Source of the DNA: CAZABP01 sp964483245
Lineage (GTDB): Bacteria > Planctomycetota > UBA1135 > UBA2386
Assembly: GCA_964483245.1 (NCBI GenBank)
Contig: CAZABP010000013.1
Span: 1 to 64,000, forward strand
Direction: 5' to 3'
Length of the DNA stretch: 64,000 bases
Numbering within the stretch: the stretch's first letter is position 1; every line of letters begins with the position of its first letter. Below, piece by piece: positions 1 through 6,717 of this stretch. The notes under the pieces are model-generated. The model ran no database searches. It had not been told where the DNA came from and saw only the letters and a list, made by a program, of their open reading frames with translations. The position numbers and the translations under genes are program-made.

Positions 1-1298
1 ATCGCCCAGAACGTGCTCTCGACGATCGCGCGTCCCTCGAGATCGAGGTAGCCGAGGTTGAACAGGCTGATGCCCTCCTCCTTCAGCTGCAGCGCGTCGT
101 GGTAGCTCTCCTGGAAGTTCTTGCGGCTCAGGTTCTTCCAGGTCTCGTACATCGACTGGATCGTCGTCGACTCGTGCCGCGAGTAGTCGCGCGGCGGCGC
201 CGCCACCGGCACCTGGTCGTGGCCGAGCACGTTGAACACCAGGATCGCGTGGTGCGCGGTCAGCGCGCGGCCGGACTCGCTGATGATCGACGGGTGCGGG
301 ATCTCCTTCTCGTCGCAGGCCATCTGGATCGCCGCGACGACGTCGTTGGCGTATTCCTGCAGCGAGTAGTTGGTCGACGAGTGGAAGTTGGTCTTGCTGC
401 CGTCGTAGTCGACGCCGAGGCCGCCGCCGACGTCGAGGAACTTCAGCCCGGCACCGAGCGAGACCAGCTCGACGTAGACCCGGCTCGACTCGCGCAGCGC
501 GTCCTTGATCGCGCGGATCGCGGTGATCTGGCTGCCGATGTGGAAGTGCAGCATCTCGAGGCAATCGAGCATGCCGGCCTCACCGAGCAGCTTCGTCGCG
601 CGCACCAGCTCCGATGCGGTCAGGCCGAACTTCGACTTGTCACCGGTCGAGTCGACCCACTTGCCGGCCCCCTTGGTCGCGAGCCGCGCGCGCACGCCGA
701 TGTGCGGGCGCAGGTTGAACCGCTTGCTGACCTTGATGATCGCCGCCAGTTCTTCGAAGCGGTCGACGACGATGATCACGTGGCGGCCGAGCTTCTGCGC
801 CAGCAGCGCGATCTCGATGTACTTCTCGTCCTTGTAGCCATTGCAGATGATCAGCCCGCCCGGGTTCTCCATGTGGGCGAGCGCGATCAGCAGCTCCGGC
901 TTGCTGCCGGCCTCGAGGCCGAGGTGGTACGGGCGCCCGTACAGGACCAGCTCTTCGACGACGTCACGCTGCTGGTTGACCTTGATCGGGAACACCGGCC
1001 GGTACGCCCCGGTGTAGTTCGATTCGCGGATCGCAGTCGCGAACGCCTCGCTCAGCGTCGCGACGCGGTGGCGCAGGATGTCGCTGAACCGCAGCAGGAA
1101 CGGCAGCTCGTACCCGCGCCGTTGCAGGTCCTCGACCAGGTCCGGCAGGCTGATCTCCGCCTTGCCCGGTCCGTTCGGTGACACGGTGACGTGCCCCTTC
1201 TCGGAGATGCCGAAGTACTCCGCTCCCCATGCCGGGATCTGGTAGAGCTCAGCGCTGTCGCGGACCGTCCATGGCCGCAGTTCGGTCGTCTTCTTCAT
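1..1298 (-). CDS. speA: Biosynthetic arginine decarboxylase, C-terminus cut by window edge
   Basis: This PLP enzyme makes agmatine from arginine, the first step of one route to putrescine and spermidine. The minus-strand frame begins with MKKTTELRPWTV at an ATG at 1298 and stays open to base 1, giving about 432 of the usual 630-650 residues. The PLP-lysine motif FPIKVNQ is visible near residue 106. LEAGSKPEL and LDVGGGLGVDYDGSKTNF follow further on, and all are hallmarks of the SpeA type of fold-III decarboxylase. The ATG has no obvious Shine-Dalgarno sequence. The gene is divergent from glyA across a 124-bp gap that presumably holds both promoters. Only the missing C-terminal third is unknown; the family call is secure. 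Confidence 0.95.
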   Translation of the reverse strand, partial: MKKTTELRPWTVRDSAELYQIPAWGAEYFGISEKGHVTVSPNGPGKAEISLPDLVEDLQRRGYELPFLLRFSDILRHRVATLSEAFATAIRESNYTGAYRPVFPIKVNQQRDVVEELVLYGRPYHLGLEAGSKPELLIALAHMENPGGLIICNGYKDEKYIEIALLAQKLGRHVIIVVDRFEELAAIIKVSKRFNLRPHIGVRARLATKGAGKWVDSTGDKSKFGLTASELVRATKLLGEAGMLDCLEMLHFHIGSQITAIRAIKDALRESSRVYVELVSLGAGLKFLDVGGGLGVDYDGSKTNFHSSTNYSLQEYANDVVAAIQMACDEKEIPHPSIISESGRALTAHHAILVFNVLGHDQVPVAAPPRDYSRHESTTIQSMYETWKNLSRKNFQESYHDALQLKEEGISLFNLGYLDLEGRAIVESTFWA

Positions 1299-1422
1299 CC
1301 AAGTCGCAGGGGCCGGGACCTGTCCCGACACGAGGCGGGGATTTGACCACAACCGCCTTTGGTTTTTGATCCGCGCCGCAATGATTCGCAGCCCGCTGCC
1401 CCGCGGGCTCCCCTGCGCCGCC

Positions 1423-2652
1423 ATGACCGCCGATCCCGAACTGTTCGAGCTGCTGCAGCGCGAGCGCGCGCGGCAGGCGCAGACGCTGACGCTGATCGCG
1501 TCCGAAAACCACTGCTCCGCGGCGGTGCGCGAGGCCTGCGCCAGCGTCATCAGCGACAAGTACGCCGAGGGGTATCCCGGGGCGCGGTACTACGGCGGCT
1601 GCGAAGTCGCCGACCGCATCGAGGAGCTGGCGCGCAAGCGCGCGCTGGCCCTGTTCCCCGGCGCCGGGCACGCCAACGTGCAGCCGCATTCCGGCACGAA
1701 CGCCAACCTGGCGGCGCTCGAAGGGCTGGCCGGGGCGGGCGGGCCGATCCTCGGGATGGCCCTGAGTGCCGGCGGGCACCTGACGCACGGGCACCCGATG
1801 AGCGCGACCGGGCGGCTGTTCCGCGCGACGCAGTACGGGATCGACCCGGCGACCGGGCTGCTCGACTACGACGCCGTGCAACGGCTGGCGCGCGAGCAGC
1901 GGCCGCGCGTGTTGATCGGGGGCGCCAGCAGCTATCCGCGCGCGATCGACTGGGCGCGCCTGCGGGCGATCGCCGACGAGGTGGATGCCGTGCTGATGGC
2001 CGACATCGCGCATCCGGCCGGGCTGGTCGCGGCGGGGCTCTTCCCGACCCCGGTCGGGCACGCGCAGGTCGTCACGATGACGACGCACAAGACGCTGCGC
2101 GGCCCGCGCGGCGGGCTGATCCTGACCACGCCGGAGCTGAGCAAGGCGATCGACCGCGCGGTGTTCCCGGGCGGGCAGGGGGGGCCGCTGCTGCACCAGA
2201 TCGCGGCGAAGGCGGTCGCGTTCCATGAGGCGCTGCAGCCGGCGTTCCGGGAGTACCAGAAGCGGGTGCTGGCGAACGCCCGGTTGCTGGCTGGCGAGCT
2301 GGCGGCCGGCGGCCTGACGATCGTCACCGGGGGGACGGACACGCACATGGTGGTCGTGGATCTGCGCGGCGCGCAGAGCCGGACCGGGGAAGAGGTGACT
2401 GGAGACTGGCTGGAGCGGCGGGCGTTCGCGGCCGGCATCGTGCTGAACAAGAACATGGTGCCGGGGGATCCGCGGCCGCCGCGGGTCACGAGTGGGATCC
2501 GGATCGGGACGCCGGCGGTGACGTCGCGCGGGATGGGGGGTGATGGGATCCGCGCGTTGGCGAGGATCCTGATCGGGCTGGTGGCGGGAGAGGAGCCGGA
2601 GGGGTTGCGCGGGGCGGTGGCGGATTTGTGTGCCACTCACCCCGTGCCATAG
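1423..2652 (+). CDS. glyA: Serine hydroxymethyltransferase
   Basis: This cytoplasmic PLP enzyme interconverts serine and glycine with tetrahydrofolate and feeds the one-carbon pool. I chose the ATG at 1423 (MTADPELFELL), which gives 409 residues, close to the usual 415-420. Upstream in-frame ATGs add only an unconserved leader. Visible SHMT motifs are LTLIASENH near residue 22, SDKYAEGYPGARYYGG near 44, QPHSGTNAN near 87 and the PLP-binding lysine in TMTTHKTLRGPRGG at about residue 223. GGQGGPLLHQIAAKA follows. The gene stands alone on the plus strand, divergent from speA and convergent with the secreted-protein gene that ends at 2743. Codon and base use match its neighbours. Confidence 0.95.
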   Translation: MTADPELFELLQRERARQAQTLTLIASENHCSAAVREACASVISDKYAEGYPGARYYGGCEVADRIEELARKRALALFPGAGHANVQPHSGTNANLAALEGLAGAGGPILGMALSAGGHLTHGHPMSATGRLFRATQYGIDPATGLLDYDAVQRLAREQRPRVLIGGASSYPRAIDWARLRAIADEVDAVLMADIAHPAGLVAAGLFPTPVGHAQVVTMTTHKTLRGPRGGLILTTPELSKAIDRAVFPGGQGGPLLHQIAAKAVAFHEALQPAFREYQKRVLANARLLAGELAAGGLTIVTGGTDTHMVVVDLRGAQSRTGEEVTGDWLERRAFAAGIVLNKNMVPGDPRPPRVTSGIRIGTPAVTSRGMGGDGIRALARILIGLVAGEEPEGLRGAVADLCATHPVP

Positions 2653-2697
2653 AGCGGGTTTGGGATGGGGTTCGGGAACAGAATCGGGAGCGGGATC

Positions 2698-2724
2698 GGG
2701 TTCGGGTTCGGGTTCGGGTTCGGG
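2698..2724. repeat. GGGTTC hexamer tandem repeat
   Basis: Four perfect GGGTTC units plus a partial fifth lie in the gap between glyA and the convergent secreted-protein gene. Looser GGGATC and GGGAAC variants extend the tract leftwards to about 2669. Such a simple-sequence tract could change copy number by slippage. It lies outside both genes, so no coding effect is expected. Confidence 0.8.
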
Positions 2725-2742
2725 TACCCGTCCCGTCCTCCC

Positions 2743-3762
2743 TCACTCGAAGCGTGTGATCGCGCCTTCGCCGTAGAGGATCGTGCCTTCGGGGCCGGTC
2801 GTGCTGCTGGGGAGGTAGATGCGGTGGATGTTGGAGCCGAGCGGGTTGGGGGCCGGGACGGTGATGGAGACGCCGTTGGTGGCGCGGAGGGGAATGGGGC
2901 TTTGGGTGGCGTCGACGAAGAAGGCTTGGTGGGTCAGCGTGAGGTTGGTGTAGGCGGTGGAGTTGGGGATGGTGAGGAGCGGGAAGCGCGGGATGGTGCC
3001 GTTGGCGAGCGGGCGCGGGAGGGAGAAGACGAGGGCGCCGTCGCTGTGGAGCTTGGTGCAGAAGCCGGGAATGGTCAGGTCGGGGTCAGTGGTGCCGAGG
3101 AGGAGGATGCCGATGGCGGCGGGTGGGGCGGCGGTGATGGCGGGTTGGAGGCGCAGGATGCCGGAGTCGTCGGCGAGGGTGACGGCGAGGGTGTTGGAGG
3201 CGCAACCGGTGCCGTAGGCGGTGCCGGAGTGGGTCGTGTGGCTGCCGGTCAGGGCGTCGATCGGGTAGTCGACGGCGCCGCGGACGACCTTGGAGACCTT
3301 GGCCTCCCAGATCAGCGCGAGGGTGCCGGAGTAGGAGAACGGGCGGTCGAGCGGGAGCTCGATGACGAAGGGTTGGGGACTGGCGGTGGCGACGAGCTCG
3401 GGCACGTCGAGCTCGCGCTTGGCGATCGCGACGGTCGGGGTGGCGGCGTAGTTGTCGGCGAAGCGGGCGGTGGCCGCGTCGGCAGAACCCTCGCCGAGCA
3501 GGAGCTCGAGCGTGACCTTGCGTGCTTCGTAGGTGGTGAGGCCGCCGCTGCGGCGGCGGAACGACAGCTCGGTGATCGTGCGCGGGGTGCCGGTCAGATC
3601 GCCGTGGATCTGCTGGTGGCGGCAGACGCCGAACGTCGTGGAGGCGCTGAACGGGGTGTGCAGGGAGCCGGTGCCTTTCTTGGTGTCGTAGCCGGTCGGG
3701 GAGACGACCTGCGCGGTCAGTGCGCTGGCCAGCAGGGGGAACAGGAGCAGGGAGCGGTTCAT
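2743..3762 (-). CDS. Secreted protein with lineage-type C-terminal beta module
   Basis: The function is unknown. The 339-residue product starts with a clear Sec signal peptide (MNRSLLLFPLLASALTAQ), so it should be exported. The mature part is rich in Thr, Ser and Gly and looks all-beta. Around residues 220-300 it carries the motif LTHQAFFVDATQSPIPLRATNG, shortened here to its key HQAFFVDA and TNGVSITV parts, which recurs at the C-termini of other secreted proteins in this window. Here a further 30 or so residues follow the module. The start at 3762 is fixed by a good Shine-Dalgarno six bases upstream; an in-frame GTG at 3771 is part of that Shine-Dalgarno. The gene follows the sigma/kinase pair in the same orientation, with an 80-bp gap. 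Confidence 0.75.
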   Translation of the reverse strand: MNRSLLLFPLLASALTAQVVSPTGYDTKKGTGSLHTPFSASTTFGVCRHQQIHGDLTGTPRTITELSFRRRSGGLTTYEARKVTLELLLGEGSADAATARFADNYAATPTVAIAKRELDVPELVATASPQPFVIELPLDRPFSYSGTLALIWEAKVSKVVRGAVDYPIDALTGSHTTHSGTAYGTGCASNTLAVTLADDSGILRLQPAITAAPPAAIGILLLGTTDPDLTIPGFCTKLHSDGALVFSLPRPLANGTIPRFPLLTIPNSTAYTNLTLTHQAFFVDATQSPIPLRATNGVSITVPAPNPLGSNIHRIYLPSSTTGPEGTILYGEGAITRFE

Positions 3763-3767
3763 CGATT

Positions 3768-3774
3768 TCACCTC
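3768..3774 (-). promoter_or_regulatory. Ribosome binding site that fixes the start at 3762
   Basis: On the minus strand the sequence reads GAGGTGA, then six bases, then ATG. It is one of the few strong Shine-Dalgarno sequences in the window. It shows that the in-frame GTG at 3771 lies inside the ribosome binding site and is not the start. Confidence 0.75.
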
Positions 3775-3842
3775 TTGGGATCGGGTTCACCTCCCTGAGG
3801 GGTTTGCCGGGCGGCCGGCGGACAGGAATCGCGCGGTTTTCT

Positions 3843-5618
3843 TCAGCGCAGGCTCTGCGCGAACCGGCGCAGCGTCGCGGCGCGGGCAGGGTCGCTGCAG
3901 GCGGCGGCGGCGCGCTCGAGCGCGGCGGGGATCGCCGGCGGTTTGCCGGTCTCCTGCGCGATCAACACGACCGTGTTGAGGAGGGCTGGATCGCGGCCCT
4001 GGTCGGCGGCGAGCACCTCGCAGGCGAGCTGGATCGCTGCTGCCGGGTCGCGCAGGTGCGCGGCGTCCCCCTTGGCCGTCGCGTGCAACCAGGCGAGCGA
4101 GATCCGCGCGCGCTGGTGCGCTGGATCCGCAGCGAGCGTGGCCCGGTAGGCCTCGGCGGCGGCCGGCACCTGGCCCGAGCGGTCGAGCGAGTGCGCCAGG
4201 TTGAACTGGAAGTCGGCGCGCGTGGGGTGTTCGGCGATCAGCGCGCGCAGGAGCTGTTGTGCTTCCGCGGGGCGCGCAGCGAGGTCGAGCAATGCGGCGC
4301 GCGTGTTGCGCAGCGCCGGGCGTGGGCCGGCGAGTCGGATCGCTTCGTCGATCGCGGCGAGACCGGGTTCCGGAGCCGCGGCCTCGTAGCAGGCATGCGA
4401 GTACTCGGACCAGAGGGAGGCGTCTTCGGGACGGGTGCCGAGCAGCGCGCGGTATGCGGCGAGCGCCTGCGGGAACTGCCTGGCTGCGCGCAACGCGCGT
4501 GCGTCGGCGAGCGGATCGGCGCCCGCGCTGCTCCGGCCGGCGAGCAACAGCAACGGCAGCGCGACGGCCAGGCTGCCTGCCGCAATGGCGAGCGGGCGCT
4601 TGTCGAGCGCGTGCCAGGCGCGGCGCCAGGCTCGCGGCCCGGCGCCATGCACGCGCTCCCCGCGCTGGATCCGTTGCAGGTCGGCGGCGAGGGCCCCGGC
4701 GTCGGCGTAGCGCCAGTCCGGCTGCTTGGAGGTGGCCGTGGCGATCACGCGCGCGAGCGGCGGCGGCAGCCGCAGGTCGTCGAGTCGCAGCGGGTGTCCC
4801 TGCGCGACTTCGGCGAGGACCTCGTCCCGCGTGCCGTCGGCGCGCGCCGGCTGGCCGGCGAGCAGCTCGTACAGGATCACGCCGAGCGCATGGACGTCGC
4901 TGCGCGCGTCGCCTCCTTCGCCGCGCGCCTGCTCCGGCGCCATGTAGCGCGGCGTGCCGAGCACGGCGCCCGACTGCGTCAGGCTGCTGGCGTCCGGCAG
5001 CGCGCCGAGCCCGAAGTCGAGCAGCACCGGGGTGCCATCCGGACGCAGCGCGACGTTGTGCGGCTTCAGGTCGCGGTGCCAGATCCCGGCGGCGTGCGCG
5101 GCGGCGACGGCCTCGGCCAGCTGCTGCACGAGTGCGATGGCTGCATCCGGCGGCCAGCGCACGCCGAGGCGCTCGTGCAAGGACGGTCCGTCGACCAGCT
5201 CCAACAACAGGCAGGGGATCCCGTCGACGTCGAACCAGTCCTCGATCGCGACGATGCCGGGGTGGCGCAGCCGGCGCAGTGCAGCGATCTCACGCTGCAG
5301 GCGCTCGCCGCCGGTGCCGGTCAGCGGCAGGGTCTCGAACGCCTTCAGCGCGAAGCGCCGCCCGTCGCGTTCGACTTCGTACACGGTCGCGCTGGCGCCG
5401 CGGCCGAGCCGGCGCCGCACGCGGCAGGCACCGAACGCGTCGCGCTCGTCGCGCAACGTCGACAGCAGGTCGCGGGTCGCGAGTGCGTGCTGCAACGCCG
5501 CCGACAGCGCAGCGTCCGCCGGCGCCGCGCGCGCAGCGAATGCCTGCGGCGTCAGCGCCGGGTCCTGCTCGCGCGCGAGCAGGAACTCGGCGACCAGGGC
5601 CTCGTGGCGCTCGCTCAT
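3843..5618 (-). CDS. Membrane-anchored Ser/Thr protein kinase with TPR-like extracytoplasmic domain
   Basis: This is a 591-residue PknB-type kinase. A short N-terminal region is followed by a Gly loop LGRGASATVY at 71-80, the ATP lysine in FALKAF at 92, the catalytic loop HRDLKPHN at 181-188, DFGLG at 201-205 and MAPEQ at 226-230, so the kinase looks active. One transmembrane helix spans about 343-361. The remaining 230 residues are Ala-rich helical repeats resembling TPRs and would lie outside the cytoplasmic membrane, possibly as a sensor. Its ATG overlaps the stop of the upstream ECF sigma gene as ATGA (5615-5618), so the two are translationally coupled. The sigma factor is therefore the likely partner or substrate; that link is inferred from context. 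Confidence 0.92.
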   Translation of the reverse strand: MSERHEALVAEFLLAREQDPALTPQAFAARAAPADAALSAALQHALATRDLLSTLRDERDAFGACRVRRRLGRGASATVYEVERDGRRFALKAFETLPLTGTGGERLQREIAALRRLRHPGIVAIEDWFDVDGIPCLLLELVDGPSLHERLGVRWPPDAAIALVQQLAEAVAAAHAAGIWHRDLKPHNVALRPDGTPVLLDFGLGALPDASSLTQSGAVLGTPRYMAPEQARGEGGDARSDVHALGVILYELLAGQPARADGTRDEVLAEVAQGHPLRLDDLRLPPPLARVIATATSKQPDWRYADAGALAADLQRIQRGERVHGAGPRAWRRAWHALDKRPLAIAAGSLAVALPLLLLAGRSSAGADPLADARALRAARQFPQALAAYRALLGTRPEDASLWSEYSHACYEAAAPEPGLAAIDEAIRLAGPRPALRNTRAALLDLAARPAEAQQLLRALIAEHPTRADFQFNLAHSLDRSGQVPAAAEAYRATLAADPAHQRARISLAWLHATAKGDAAHLRDPAAAIQLACEVLAADQGRDPALLNTVVLIAQETGKPPAIPAALERAAAACSDPARAATLRRFAQSLR

Positions 5619-6187
5619 GGCGGTTGCAGCCGTTGGCTGAGCCGGGCGAGTGCGCGCGCGTGCAGCTTCGCCGTCGCGTCCGCCGTGCGGCCGAGCTGGG
5701 CGGCGGCTTCGGCGTTGGTCCAGCCGTCCAGGTCGCGCAGCACGACGACCGCGCGCATGTCGTCGGGCAGTGCCAGCAGCGCGCGTTCCAGCGCGGCGTA
5801 GCGTTCGTCGTCGGCGTAGCGCAGGTCGCTGCCGGCGGCCGGGAGCTGCGCCAGCAGCGCATCCGACAGCGTCTGCGCGCCGGCGCGCTTGCGTGCTCCG
5901 AAGTAGTCCGCCTTGCCGCGGATCTTGTTGAGCACGCAGGTCTGCAGCCAGCGTCCGAGCGCGCCGTCGTCGCGCGGCATGAACGCGTGGATGTCGTCCA
6001 TGACTTCGCGCACGACCGAGTGCAGCACGTCTTCCGACTGCAGCTTCGCGCGCAGCGCCGGCGACAGCCGGAGCCGGATCGTCAGCAGCAGGCGGTCGCG
6101 GTAGCGCAGGTAGAGATCGTCGAACGCGGCGCGGTCGCCGGCGCGGATCCGCGCGAGCAGCTCGATCGATTGCGCGCCCTCAGCCAC
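5615..6187 (-). CDS. ECF-family RNA polymerase sigma factor
   Basis: This is a 190-residue sigma-70 family regulator of the extracytoplasmic-function type. Region 2 spans roughly residues 8-95 (AFDDLYLRYRDRLLLTIRLR, then DVLHSVVREVMDDI). Region 4 spans about 130-185, with the helix-turn-helix segment TNAEAAAQLGRTADATAKLH. The order matches the sigma/kinase ECF groups common in Planctomycetota. The stop codon overlaps the downstream kinase start, and the start overlaps the end of the asparaginase-like gene by 8 bases, so all three are probably co-translated. No anti-sigma factor gene is adjacent; control by phosphorylation from the coupled kinase is plausible but inferred. Confidence 0.9.
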   Translation of the reverse strand: MAEGAQSIELLARIRAGDRAAFDDLYLRYRDRLLLTIRLRLSPALRAKLQSEDVLHSVVREVMDDIHAFMPRDDGALGRWLQTCVLNKIRGKADYFGARKRAGAQTLSDALLAQLPAAGSDLRYADDERYAALERALLALPDDMRAVVVLRDLDGWTNAEAAAQLGRTADATAKLHARALARLSQRLQPP

Positions 6188-6716
6188 CGCTCCGGCCGAG
6201 CGCCGCCTCGGCAGTCGGCACGAACGTGCCGCGCACCGGATCCTTGACGACGCCGGGGAAGCGCAGCACGCGGTTGTGCATCGCGACGTAGACGCCGGGC
6301 GACAGGATCTGCACCGCGAGCAGCGCCTCGGTCAGGTTCTGCATCGCGTCGGTGTTGCGCATCACGTACGGGCGCATCGCGCCGGTCAGCACGATCGGCC
6401 GCGCGACCTGTGGGGCGTCGGCGACGATCTGCTCGCCGGTGCGCGCCAGGCGATCGGTGCCGTGCACGATCACGACGCCGTCGTGCGAGTCGGCGTGCGC
6501 GCGCGCGACGGCGGAGATCCTCGCGTGGTCCTCCGCCGTCATTTCGAGGCTGTCCTTGTTCATCAGCGGCACGCGCTGGATCTCGACGCCTTGCAGCTGC
6601 AACGACGCGAGCATGACGTCGAGGACGCTGACGCGGTTCTCGAGGACGCCGGCCAGCTCGTCGTAGGTCTTCTCGATCGTGCCGCCGGTCGAGATCAGCG
6701 CGATCCGCCGGCGCAC
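6180..6716 (-). CDS. Single-domain asparaginase-like protein
   Basis: The 178-residue product matches only the N-terminal domain of type I/II L-asparaginases, which are normally 320-350 residues. The nucleophile motif STGGTIEK is at 9-16, HGTD at 85-88, and VLTGAMRP near 109-116. The two active-site threonines and the aspartate are present. In the segment before TGAMRP, where E. coli AnsB has the proton-relay lysine (DKPVVMVGAMRP), this protein has arginine (ARPIVLTGAMRP). The second domain is absent, so activity is uncertain. The GTG start at 6716 lies one base past the stop of the upstream subtilase-like gene, and the 3' end overlaps the sigma gene. Short asparaginase-domain proteins exist in other bacteria, so this need not be a truncation. 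Confidence 0.8.
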   Translation of the reverse strand: MRRRIALISTGGTIEKTYDELAGVLENRVSVLDVMLASLQLQGVEIQRVPLMNKDSLEMTAEDHARISAVARAHADSHDGVVIVHGTDRLARTGEQIVADAPQVARPIVLTGAMRPYVMRNTDAMQNLTEALLAVQILSPGVYVAMHNRVLRFPGVVKDPVRGTFVPTAEAALGRSGG

Positions 6717-6717
6717 G

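Noticed and set aside
2165..2742. Gly/Phe-Gly repeat peptide frame across the GGGTTC tract
   Set aside because: The frame depends only on the hexamer tract and lacks a ribosome binding site. It overlaps the divergent real genes at both ends.
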